From positions 1 to 36,583 of the forward strand of contig NTJT01000012.1 in the NCBI GenBank assembly GCA_002457605.1: a DNA stretch of 36,583 nucleotides, given 5' to 3'. The DNA comes from Marine Group II euryarchaeote MED-G34 (GTDB lineage Archaea > Thermoplasmatota > Poseidoniia > Poseidoniales > Thalassarchaeaceae). This document shows, in pieces, positions 18,308 to 25,644 of the stretch. The notes under the pieces are model-generated. The model made no database searches and was not told the DNA's origin. It saw nothing but the letters and a program-made list of their open reading frames with translations. The translations under genes and the position numbers were made by a program. Each line of letters opens with the position of its first letter. Within the stretch, counting starts at the first letter, position 1.

Positions 18308-19789
18308 CTATTTGAGAACGCCGAGTCGGGGAATCAGTTGGCCTACAAGTTCCTCCAAGCGACCACCGGTTGCCGAGGAAGCTAGTCTCCTTCTTGTTCG
18401 AGAGTCGTTGAAATCATTCAACATATCATAACCCCAAAGAAAAACTAGGTTCGACATATGGATGATGGGGAGGGATACTGCGAGATAAATTGGGAGTAGG
18501 AGGGTAGCGCCGAAGAAAGAGTAGAGGAACGTGAGGGAGATTAGTGGCCAAAAGAACAGAGGAGAGAAGAGTGCCCCAATCATATGGTGTGTAGTCCTAG
18601 AGTCAATTCCCTCGTCCGTGTGGTCACCCGCATACCATCCGACGAATGCCTGCAGGCCGGTCGTCGGGATGGTGATGGGGGCGGAGAGAAGCATGGCCAG
18701 AACCCCCAATGCCCCTCTTTCCAGTCTTGATTCGGTCTTGATTCGTCCCCTCACATCCAACGTACGGGCGTCTAGGCCCACAGAGTGTAGTATGTCTGCG
18801 GCCTCCTTGGCATCTTCGACAAGAGTATCGTTATTCTCGTTCAGAATGAGTTGTTCTCTGATATCACGGGCTGCTAATACCTCCTGCTTCAGTGAGCTAA
18901 GAGGAGAGGCGGATGAATTCGCCCTCAGGTGGCCCAGTAGGTGCCACGCCCTGTATGTCTCCCAATCTGGTGCATTAGGGGTGATGTAGGTCAGACTTTC
19001 GTACAATTCGTCACGGAGAGGAAGGACTTGTTCTGCGGGCGGCTCAAGCCACTCACCCCCAGCGAGGCTTGAGTGGTGTTGGGGGTCTTCGATCAGTGGT
19101 ATGGTGATTGGTTCACCAAACTCTACGAAGACGTCGGTGCGGAACCAGAAGTGGCATCTAAAATGTAGACCTACTGGTTGAATCACAGGTTGAGGTAATT
19201 CTCTCGCATGCGCGATGCTGGCAGCACTGAGGGCGAACCGGAGAGCACCGGTCCTGATAGCATGCATCTTGGTGTCTTGGTGTGATTTACCTTCGGGCAT
19301 CACAATCGCCGCGTGTCCTGAGGCGATGCAGTTAGCCATAGTTAGCATACTCCTCTTGTTGATCTTCTTTCCGAACTCAGGGTCACTAACTCCTCTCTCC
19401 AGTTCGGCTCTCCTGATTACTGGCTGCGAGCCGATTCGGCGCGTAATCCATCCTATCACAGGCATGGTCATGAGGTCGTGCCTACCGATGGCGATGATAC
19501 GCCTATCCTGGGATTGCATGATTGCCAGAGGGTCGATGAGGCCGTTGATGTGTGTGGAAGCATACACAGAGCCGCCCTCGACCGCAGGCGGGCTGTCCAT
19601 CTCCGAGTTTCTGATGATGTAAGACCAGGCTATGTCAACGGCCCGACGGATGACCTTCCAGAAAGTTCGGTTTCCGGGGTGTTTGCCGGTGTGATCCCAA
19701 GGCAGATTCTCAAGTTTCCTGACATTGATCCTAGTAGCGCTGCTTGACAGGCTAGGGAGCTCGTCGGGTGCATTCTCGGAATCAGCCAT
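18308..19789 (-). CDS. PlsC-type (LPLAT) acyltransferase with C-terminal membrane helices
   Basis: The acyltransferase domain spans about 70-235. The catalytic block STHINGLIDP has His80 and Asp86, the HX5D spacing seen in some LPLAT subfamilies instead of HX4D. A downstream block, VMPEGKSHQD (about 164-172), matches the EGTR-type motif. The C-terminal third has hydrophobic segments near 345-375 and 415-460, ending in SNLVFLWGYD, so the enzyme is membrane bound. The family moves acyl chains from acyl-CoA or acyl-ACP onto glycerol phosphates or lysophospholipids. This is notable because archaeal membranes are normally isoprenoid ethers, although Marine Group II genomes are reported to carry such genes. 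It lies 38 bases after the HIT gene. Confidence 0.88.
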   Translation of the reverse strand: MADSENAPDELPSLSSSATRINVRKLENLPWDHTGKHPGNRTFWKVIRRAVDIAWSYIIRNSEMDSPPAVEGGSVYASTHINGLIDPLAIMQSQDRRIIAIGRHDLMTMPVIGWITRRIGSQPVIRRAELERGVSDPEFGKKINKRSMLTMANCIASGHAAIVMPEGKSHQDTKMHAIRTGALRFALSAASIAHARELPQPVIQPVGLHFRCHFWFRTDVFVEFGEPITIPLIEDPQHHSSLAGGEWLEPPAEQVLPLRDELYESLTYITPNAPDWETYRAWHLLGHLRANSSASPLSSLKQEVLAARDIREQLILNENNDTLVEDAKEAADILHSVGLDARTLDVRGRIKTESRLERGALGVLAMLLSAPITIPTTGLQAFVGWYAGDHTDEGIDSRTTHHMIGALFSPLFFWPLISLTFLYSFFGATLLLPIYLAVSLPIIHMSNLVFLWGYDMLNDFNDSRTRRRLASSATGGRLEELVGQLIPRLGVLK

Positions 19790-19827
19790 AGTATACCCAC
19801 GGGGTTAGTGGTTGAGAACGCACCGGG

Positions 19828-20253
19828 TCAGTTCAGATGGCTACGAATGCGCTTGGCTAGCATTGCACCCTCATCGGGATCGAGTTGTGTGGTAGCGAAT
19901 GGCCAGGTCAAGCCGCTGCCATCATCGTGTTTGGGGATGATGTGAAAATGAACGTGGAAGACTGATTGAAATGCGGCCTCGCCATTATTCTGTAGGACAT
20001 TGAAATCGGTAGCCCCCGAAGCCGCAAGGACGGCTCTGGAAATCTTTGGAAGAACTCTTCCGACAGCAGCAGAGGCCTCTTCCGATAGTCCGTCCAGTGT
20101 AGTGCTCTGCTCCTTCGGGACAACTAGGGTGTGCCCTATGCTGGCTGGATTAATGTCAAGGAAAGCGAATACGTCCTCATCCTCGTACACCTTATGACAG
20201 GGAATATCTCCTTGAATAATGAGAGTGAAAATGCTCGGATCGGAATCGCTCAT
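19828..20253 (-). CDS. HIT-family nucleotide hydrolase/transferase
   Basis: A 141-residue protein with the histidine triad HVHFHIIP at 100-107, where the middle His acts as nucleophile on nucleotide phosphoramidates or dinucleotides. The N-terminal CHKVYEDEDVFAFLDI and GHTLVVPKEQ segments are the usual HINT/Fhit-like strands. The CxxC zinc motif of some HIT proteins is absent, leaving a single cysteine at 19. The true substrate is unknown. The gene starts one base after the stop of the upstream flavoprotein, with a weak GAGG ribosome site inside that gene, so the two are probably coupled. Confidence 0.93.
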   Translation of the reverse strand: MSDSDPSIFTLIIQGDIPCHKVYEDEDVFAFLDINPASIGHTLVVPKEQSTTLDGLSEEASAAVGRVLPKISRAVLAASGATDFNVLQNNGEAAFQSVFHVHFHIIPKHDDGSGLTWPFATTQLDPDEGAMLAKRIRSHLN

Positions 20254-20254
20254 G

Positions 20255-21691
20255 CTATTCCTCTGAGCTGATTATTGCCTCAGCCAAAGCAATCATGCCC
20301 TCGAGATAAATTGCGGTGACCAATTCGGTGTTCATCACCATGGAATGGTCTGTGACTCTGATTCCAGTATCTCGCAATCCAGCGAGGCTGGTTGCGGCTG
20401 CTTCGAGAGTTTTTTCGTCGCGACTACCGTTGAGATTTTCCATGATTGATGACATGGTGGTTGAGACTCGTCCCACTGACTCGCCGGTGGTTCCCATCAG
20501 GGATGTGACTCTATCTCGTTCGGACTGAATCGCCTCTTCCACCAGAGAGGAGGCGGCGAATGGTGTATCCGAGACCCAGTCTCCAGCGTGTTCTCCAGCA
20601 CTGTTTCCACTCACTAGGTCCTCGAGCAACTGGTTCCCCGGCAGCATGCCAGATCCATGCATTCCAGTGTTGGCTGATCGCCCGGCCGCGTAAAGACCTG
20701 TGAACCACATATTACCATCTTCGAAGGTTACTCTGCCACTCTCATCCACAGGAGCGCCTCCTGTAGTTGCGGCGACGCTTGACATCAGAGGAATGACTTC
20801 AGTGGTAACGTCCAAGCCTGCCCTCTCTCTCACCCTTCTTGTGGTCTGAGCGAACCAGGGAGATGCTGTAGCATCGAGTGAGCGTAGGTCGAGGACGCAG
20901 CTTTCTCCGTTGAGGATTGTCTCGGGTTCGACGTCCTCTCCACTCTCCTTTCGCAGTCTACCTCCAGCACCCAGCAAATCAAGGGGAAGGTGCATGTCAG
21001 TGCCGCGGATTGTGAGTGGGTGCCGAGGAGAATTAGCCATACCGGACAGGCCTACGCCTGCAGAAATAGCAAGAGCGGATCCGATACCCGCGCCATTCGA
21101 AGGAGAGGACCATATTCCTTGGTGCCCTTCTGTGGCCAGAATGACAGCTTTGGATTGTATCGAAGATATCCCTCCAGTCAATAGATCCAGCACTACAACG
21201 CCACGAACCTGTTGATTGTCCATCACCAGAGAAAGTGGGACTAGGTCCGAGCGGCGAGGGATATTCCTCTTGATGGTCTGCTCCTCAAGAATACGAGTCA
21301 CCTCTCTGGCCGTGCTGTCCCCGCAACCTGTCAGACGGGCCTTGCTGTGGCCTGGTGCCTCAGAGGTGTGGGGCAGCCCTCCTTCTCTGCGGCGCAGAAC
21401 CAATCCCCACCTCTCAAGTTCAGCAATAACTGAGGTTGCCTCACCACAGAATCGGGCTGCTGCGACTTTGTTGGTCGACTCGCCGCCAGCTGTAACCGTA
21501 TCGTTGCGATGTTCGGTGGAGTCAAGCTCATCTATCGAGGCAGCCAAGCCTGACAGAGGAGCTGTGCCAGATGCTGAACCGACACCTGAGGAGTCGATTA
21601 CCAAGGGGATTGTGCCTGCGTCGGCAGAAGCGATGGCTGCTCGCAGAGCCGCTGGGCCGCTGCCGATGACGACTATGTCCCACGACTCCAT
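20255..21691 (-). CDS. FAD-dependent oxidoreductase, divergent NadB/FrdA-SdhA family member
   Basis: I start at ATG 21691 (MESWDIVVIG) because GGAGAG sits just upstream; the track's 21715 start is a GTG without one. The 478-residue protein has a Rossmann FAD site (VVIGSGPAALRAA) and the family block HSKARLTGCGDSTAREVTRIL, close to that of L-aspartate oxidase and fumarate reductase flavoproteins. A C-terminal FAD block, GLYAAGR...LPGNQLLEDLVSG, follows. The catalytic region is altered. The PxxHYxxGG motif reads PLMSSVAATTGGAP, so His-Tyr becomes Ala-Ala, and the Arg of GANRLxGN becomes Met (HGSGMLPGN). The covalent-FAD histidine block is also absent. It is unlikely to be a functional NadB or SdhA. 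It lies between the unknown membrane protein and the HIT gene. Confidence 0.87.
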   Translation of the reverse strand: MESWDIVVIGSGPAALRAAIASADAGTIPLVIDSSGVGSASGTAPLSGLAASIDELDSTEHRNDTVTAGGESTNKVAAARFCGEATSVIAELERWGLVLRRREGGLPHTSEAPGHSKARLTGCGDSTAREVTRILEEQTIKRNIPRRSDLVPLSLVMDNQQVRGVVVLDLLTGGISSIQSKAVILATEGHQGIWSSPSNGAGIGSALAISAGVGLSGMANSPRHPLTIRGTDMHLPLDLLGAGGRLRKESGEDVEPETILNGESCVLDLRSLDATASPWFAQTTRRVRERAGLDVTTEVIPLMSSVAATTGGAPVDESGRVTFEDGNMWFTGLYAAGRSANTGMHGSGMLPGNQLLEDLVSGNSAGEHAGDWVSDTPFAASSLVEEAIQSERDRVTSLMGTTGESVGRVSTTMSSIMENLNGSRDEKTLEAAATSLAGLRDTGIRVTDHSMVMNTELVTAIYLEGMIALAEAIISSEE

Positions 21692-21761
21692 GTTCTCTCC
21701 GTTGGTCGCAATCACAATAGCGTCATGAACGTGACGCTCGGGACTCCGTCCCGCGAGGACC

Positions 21762-23213
21762 TCAATCGGCTATGGATAGGGCCAATCTTCGAACCGCCGA
21801 TGCTGCATCAGACATTCGCTGGCCTACGCTCTCCTGCTGCGCCTTTGACGACAGTGTGGTCTGCACCACAACTGAGGAGAGTGTTTCTCCGTACTCTCCT
21901 CTCAAGGTGACCTGAACTGGGTGCGAGCCTAGTTTGGAGTCCGGCCACGCAAGACCGATCCAGAGCACGGTGGCGTCATCCAACAGACGCCCCAGTGAAT
22001 CGACCTGATCCGTGGCTCTTGCTCTGTCTATGGGACGAGAAGCCCTAGCCTCGACTCTGATTGTCTGTAGAGCCGGTTCCCCCTCGGCCACCACAACATC
22101 GAGTTTGACATTGGTATTGGCTCCGGTGTTGTTGTGTAACATAACGAATAGATCAGCCTGACCTTGAGAACATCGGGGGGGCAGGTCGAGATCTAGTCTC
22201 CAAGACACCTCATTCATCGAGTGGTCGCCTCTGATAGCTGAGTCCTGTAGTCTGTCAATCAACCTGAAGAGTCCTGGTTCCCATGCTTTGGTGTGCGCCA
22301 ACAAGGTCCGCAGTGATTTAAGGTCGAACTTGTTCGATTTGTCAATCAAACTGTCGATTGCTGTCACTTTGAAAACACGCTTCGCCTCGGTCATCAGTCT
22401 AGCGTCGTTGAGCATTCCCCGCTCATTGAGATGTACAGCACGCAGAAGGTGCTCTATGGCCGAATCGGGGGTCTGATTACTCCTCACACTATCCATTAGG
22501 GAGATTTTCCAATCATCCCACGCTGCCGCAGTCTCCGGATCTAAATGAGCGACCATGAGATCTGACAACGGCCTGTTCAAAGTGCTGTCATGTAGAGTCG
22601 GGGCATGCAAGGACAGCAGGGGAAATGAATTGGAGCGCATGGGAATCGAGTCATCTAACATCAGTGAGTTGAGGAAGCACAGTGCCCCCAGAGCCACCGA
22701 AGCGCCCAGGAGCATTGACCCGAGAGTATTGCCTGTCTCGAGGTCCCTCACTACAATCAGCGCCAGCGCACCAAGTACTGCTGAGAGGAGGCGAATTCGT
22801 TCCCTCAGGGACCTTTCGCGCAAGGTATTGAGAATTCGCTCCACGCCTGGATAGGCATCCATCGACCTCTGGCTCCCATCCCTCAACTTGAGGCGGTCGC
22901 GTGCGGACATCCTCGCGAAGGTTGCTGCTAGATTGGTGGGTATAAGCAACACAGCAAGGAGAGTATATGCTGCGATGGCCGCATCGTAGGAAGCGAAATC
23001 CCACTTTACCAGTAGCAAACCAGCGCATATAGGAGCCACTAATGAGAGAGCCTGGCGAATCAAAGGGGTCTGGGCGGATCCAGAAATGCGGGTCCAGAAA
23101 CGCCTCCCGGTATCTCTAGCTGCCACTCTGCGTGAAAGAGCTCGTTGGTTTGAGTCACCGAACTTGCTTGAATCCGAATATGGTGTCGGCAGCTTCGGAA
23201 TAGGGGCCTCCAT
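21762..23213 (-). CDS. Unrecognised membrane protein with four N-terminal helices
   Basis: No family recognised. The 483-residue protein has a basic N-terminal stretch, two hydrophobic helices near 55-96, a charged loop (SARDRLKLRDGSQRS), two more near 139-186 and then a soluble region to the end. That region is helical at first (190-330, rich in leucine and acidic residues). It then becomes a beta-sandwich-like part (DLFVMLHNNTGANTNVKLDVVV, HPVQVTLRGEYGETLSSVVV) resembling an Ig-like fold. It could be a membrane-tethered scaffold or sensor. It is the first gene of the minus-strand run that continues 70 bases later with the flavoprotein. No ribosome site precedes the ATG. Confidence 0.85.
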   Translation of the reverse strand: MEAPIPKLPTPYSDSSKFGDSNQRALSRRVAARDTGRRFWTRISGSAQTPLIRQALSLVAPICAGLLLVKWDFASYDAAIAAYTLLAVLLIPTNLAATFARMSARDRLKLRDGSQRSMDAYPGVERILNTLRERSLRERIRLLSAVLGALALIVVRDLETGNTLGSMLLGASVALGALCFLNSLMLDDSIPMRSNSFPLLSLHAPTLHDSTLNRPLSDLMVAHLDPETAAAWDDWKISLMDSVRSNQTPDSAIEHLLRAVHLNERGMLNDARLMTEAKRVFKVTAIDSLIDKSNKFDLKSLRTLLAHTKAWEPGLFRLIDRLQDSAIRGDHSMNEVSWRLDLDLPPRCSQGQADLFVMLHNNTGANTNVKLDVVVAEGEPALQTIRVEARASRPIDRARATDQVDSLGRLLDDATVLWIGLAWPDSKLGSHPVQVTLRGEYGETLSSVVVQTTLSSKAQQESVGQRMSDAASAVRRLALSIAD

Positions 23214-23320
23214 GGAACTTCGGAGGACGCAGGATGCTTGATGGCATCGGCGCTATTGCTGTCGATGGAGTGGGATTTTGCGAACGTTACCTTTCTTGGG
23301 GAGTGTGCTGTCGCAGAACC

Positions 23321-23397
23321 GGGCGATTAGTGTAGTCTGGATATCACCTTGGCCTCCTAAGCCGAGAACACGGGTTCAAATCCTGTATCGCCCGCCA
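23321..23397 (+). tRNA. tRNA-Arg (anticodon CCU)
   Basis: The sequence folds into a cloverleaf. Acceptor GGGCGAT pairs with ATCGCCC, the anticodon stem TTGGC/GCCGA carries loop CTCCTAA with CCT at 23356-23358, and the T arm is ACGGG-TTCAAAT-CCTGT. The discriminator is G and the CCA end is encoded. It reads AGG codons. There is no intron. It lies only five bases from the stop codon of the RFC-like gene on the other strand. Confidence 0.95.
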
Positions 23398-23402
23398 CTT
23401 CA

Positions 23403-24542
23403 TCAACCGAAAGCGAGGCCGTGCTCCTTGCCTGCTCTGGATACTTTGTGGAGGAAGTTCTCGAATGGGATTCTGGCGTGCATCGAGCGGTTGAGCTGGG
23501 TGTCACAGTTGGCCAAAGCCCCGAGCAACTGCTCACGGAGGGGGTCGGGGAGAGAGAGTCTGCGACCGACTAGAACGTCGTGGAGTTGGTGGACCACGTC
23601 GTCGGAGTCCATTCCGTGGTCATTCATCATGCTATCAATTTCGGCCAATGCCCCCGCTAGCACCTTCTTCTTACGACCGCCCCGATTTTCCCACTTCCAC
23701 TCAACCACTCTCCCTCTCAAAGCCAGTTCCAACAGGTGTCTGCCTGACTGCAGGGTGGTTGACTGAACTAGGGTGTGAACCGCCGATCGATCTTGTGCGA
23801 GGCCCCTCAGGTGTAGCATCTCCAAGGTGAACAGGGCTTTTCTGAGGTTGCCTCTTGAGATGTACGCAATGTCCTCAAGTACGCCCTCTACAGTCTCCAC
23901 GCCCTCTGATTTGGTGATGGAGTGCATGGCAGAAAGCATCGTCTCACGCTCAGTCGATGGGATTCGAATCATCTGAGTTCGAGAGCGTAACGCATCGATA
24001 ATTCTCGAGGGGGCTCTAGCCACAAGGATGAATCTAGAGGCATTTCCAACAGTCTCCATCATCCTGCGCAGGTAAGCCTGTCTGATTGAGCCGAGATGGT
24101 CGGCGTCCTCGAGAACGATGAGTCGGCTCACAGGTAGTACACCGGGGGTGATTTCGATTTCTTTACCAGCAGGAGCAATGTCGTTCGGAGAGCCAGTTGA
24201 AATCCCTCTATCAAAGGCATCTAGACTGAGTCTGCCGGCTAGAGTGTCACTCGAACCAGTACCGCCGGGTCTGAGAAAGTTCTCGAATGTGCTCATGGCG
24301 CCGCGTTGCCTAACGAGGTCGCGGGCCTGTAGAATATGTGTCGTGGAGCGCCACCCTCTTCCGAGAATCTGGCGAGCAACCAATCGCCATGCTGCCGTCT
24401 TGCCCACGCCCTCTGGGCCGGTTATCAGCAAGTGTGGCGGGTCGGTGGAGAGACTGGCTGAGATAAGTGCTTGACGTGCCTTGTTGGGTATGGCCAGCTG
24501 CTCGAATGTTCGAGGCGCGTGGGTATTCAGCCAGCCCGTCAT
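23403..24542 (-). CDS. RFC small-subunit-like AAA+ protein with altered catalytic motifs
   Basis: A 379-residue clamp-loader-type ATPase. Walker A is intact (GPEGVGKT, 42-49). Walker B reads LIVLEDADHL (about 141-150) where RFC normally has DEAD, so the catalytic Glu is an Asp. Sensor 1 reads VARAPSR where RFC has a CNYSSK-type sequence with a key Asn. The arginine-finger SR(C) region is kept as RSRTQ. About 92 residues separate Walker A from Walker B, roughly 30 more than usual, because of an insert around 95-135. The C-terminal helical collar is recognisable (AYISRGNLRKALFTLEML). It may be a specialised or regulatory RFC subunit. The Rpo12-like gene lies upstream on the same strand. Confidence 0.85.
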   Translation of the reverse strand: MTGWLNTHAPRTFEQLAIPNKARQALISASLSTDPPHLLITGPEGVGKTAAWRLVARQILGRGWRSTTHILQARDLVRQRGAMSTFENFLRPGGTGSSDTLAGRLSLDAFDRGISTGSPNDIAPAGKEIEITPGVLPVSRLIVLEDADHLGSIRQAYLRRMMETVGNASRFILVARAPSRIIDALRSRTQMIRIPSTERETMLSAMHSITKSEGVETVEGVLEDIAYISRGNLRKALFTLEMLHLRGLAQDRSAVHTLVQSTTLQSGRHLLELALRGRVVEWKWENRGGRKKKVLAGALAEIDSMMNDHGMDSDDVVHQLHDVLVGRRLSLPDPLREQLLGALANCDTQLNRSMHARIPFENFLHKVSRAGKEHGLAFG

Positions 24543-24582
24543 GAGAGGTCGTCGGATTGGCGGGACTTGAAGACCGCGCTGC

Positions 24583-24882
24583 TCACTCGGCCTTCAGAGT
24601 CTTGTGGCGTCCTTCCTTACGGGGCTTGACAAAGATCCGGTATCCACACTTATGGCAGGACTTTCCAGAGGTACCTGCCTCGGTCCACGTTAAGTGGCCG
24701 CAGCGCAGGCATTTGTAGCGGATCTCGAGTGGATCCATGGTCGATTCGCAGTGAGTACATTTGGGCAGTTCGGCAGGGCTCCAGCCCCGACGATCGGTAC
24801 GGTTGCAGTTCCTGCACTTGTGGAGCACGAGACGTTCTGCTTCGGTAGACATCGAGCCGGCGACCTGCCGGGCCTTCTTCAA
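24583..24882 (-). CDS. Rpo12/RpoP-like zinc-ribbon protein
   Basis: A 99-residue protein with two zinc-binding units. The C-terminal one, YKCLRCGHLTW...CHKCGYRIFVKPR, closely fits Rpo12 (RpoP), the small RNA polymerase subunit that ends in CxYCGYRIL.K.R. An additional N-terminal unit (HKCRNCNRT...KCTHCEST, about 22-47) is not part of ordinary Rpo12. Start TTG 24882 is supported by GAGGA five bases upstream; ATG 24852 is the alternative. It follows the GuaA glutaminase stop by 13 bases, so it is probably cotranscribed with it. It could instead be an unrelated double zinc-ribbon protein. Confidence 0.72.
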   Translation of the reverse strand: MKKARQVAGSMSTEAERLVLHKCRNCNRTDRRGWSPAELPKCTHCESTMDPLEIRYKCLRCGHLTWTEAGTSGKSCHKCGYRIFVKPRKEGRHKTLKAE

Positions 24883-24895
24883 TCTGTCCTCTGCC

Positions 24896-25489
24896 TCACC
24901 GGGCCCTGCGGGCCCGTTCGCACACCCCTACGAAGTTCTCAAAAATCCTCGCGCCGTACTCTGAGTCGTTTACTTCTGGGTGGAATTGAAGTCCGAATCT
25001 ATCTCCAGATTCGTTCTCCATACCCTGCACCGCACAGGACTCGCTGTGTGCGGTAATCACGAAGCCGGGGGGTGCCTCTGTGACCTCGTCATTATGGCTC
25101 TCCCAGACCGCCTGCTCATCTGGGGTCCCCTCGAAAAGCGCGCCACCACCATCGACGAGAGAAATAGTAGCAGCGCCAAACTCAGGTTTTGGCGCCTCGG
25201 CGGCACTGCCACCGTAGAAACCCGCCATGAACTGGTGACCTGCGCAGATTCCGAGTATGGGGATATCCATGCCAAGAAAAGCACCGCAATTGCCTAACTC
25301 GCCAGTCAGGCCAACACGTGCCGCACCGCCAGACAGGATGAGGCCGTCCACAGGGCGGAGCTCCTCGACAGGTGTATCGTTTGGAAGGATCTGGGTGTCG
25401 ACACCTAGGTAGCGCAGCATTCGCCACTCGCGGTGGGTCCACTGGCCCCCGTTGTCAATCACATCGATGACCAAGGGAATGTCGTCCAT
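24896..25489 (-). CDS. guaAA: GMP synthase, glutamine amidotransferase subunit
   Basis: Supplies ammonia from glutamine for XMP to GMP conversion. The 197-residue product is only the class I glutaminase domain, as in most Archaea where the ATP-pyrophosphatase subunit is separate; no partner gene is visible here. The catalytic triad is Cys82 in GICAGHQ with His170 and Glu172 in QFHPEVN. The oxyanion strand (LILSGGAARVG) is also present. The short gap before the ATG contains an 11-base imperfect palindrome (CCGCA-G-TGCGG, 25496-25506) that may be regulatory. It is divergent from tRNA-Asp and upstream of the Rpo12-like gene. Confidence 0.93.
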   Translation of the reverse strand: MDDIPLVIDVIDNGGQWTHREWRMLRYLGVDTQILPNDTPVEELRPVDGLILSGGAARVGLTGELGNCGAFLGMDIPILGICAGHQFMAGFYGGSAAEAPKPEFGAATISLVDGGGALFEGTPDEQAVWESHNDEVTEAPPGFVITAHSESCAVQGMENESGDRFGLQFHPEVNDSEYGARIFENFVGVCERARRAR

Positions 25490-25567
25490 GCCAAACCGCA
25501 GTGCGGCCGGATGATGAACAATACCCTGTCAAAGATTGAAAAAGAGGTGCCTTGTCGAAGAGGCCCT

Positions 25568-25643
25568 GCCCTGATGGTGTAGTGGCCTATCATGCAGCCC
25601 TGTCGAGGCTGCGACCCGGGTTCAAATCCCGGTCGGGGCGCCA
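25568..25643 (+). tRNA. tRNA-Asp (anticodon GUC)
   Basis: Acceptor GCCCTGA pairs with TCGGGGC (one T-G pair). The anticodon stem CAGCC/GGCTG holds loop CTGTCGA with GTC, and the T arm is CCGGG-TTCAAAT-CCCGG. The discriminator is G and CCA is encoded. No intron is seen. Its end lies one base from the stop codon of the convergent zinc-motif membrane protein gene. Confidence 0.95.
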
Positions 25644-25644
25644 C

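Noticed and set aside
25496-25506. 11-base palindrome before the GMP synthase glutaminase gene as an operator
   Set aside because: It is short (five-base arms) and could arise by chance in GC-rich DNA; noted in the gene entry only.
23321-25643. Integration sites or a mobile island at the two tRNA genes
   Set aside because: No integrase, repeated tRNA 3' end or composition break is seen, and both tRNAs are flanked by ordinary housekeeping genes.
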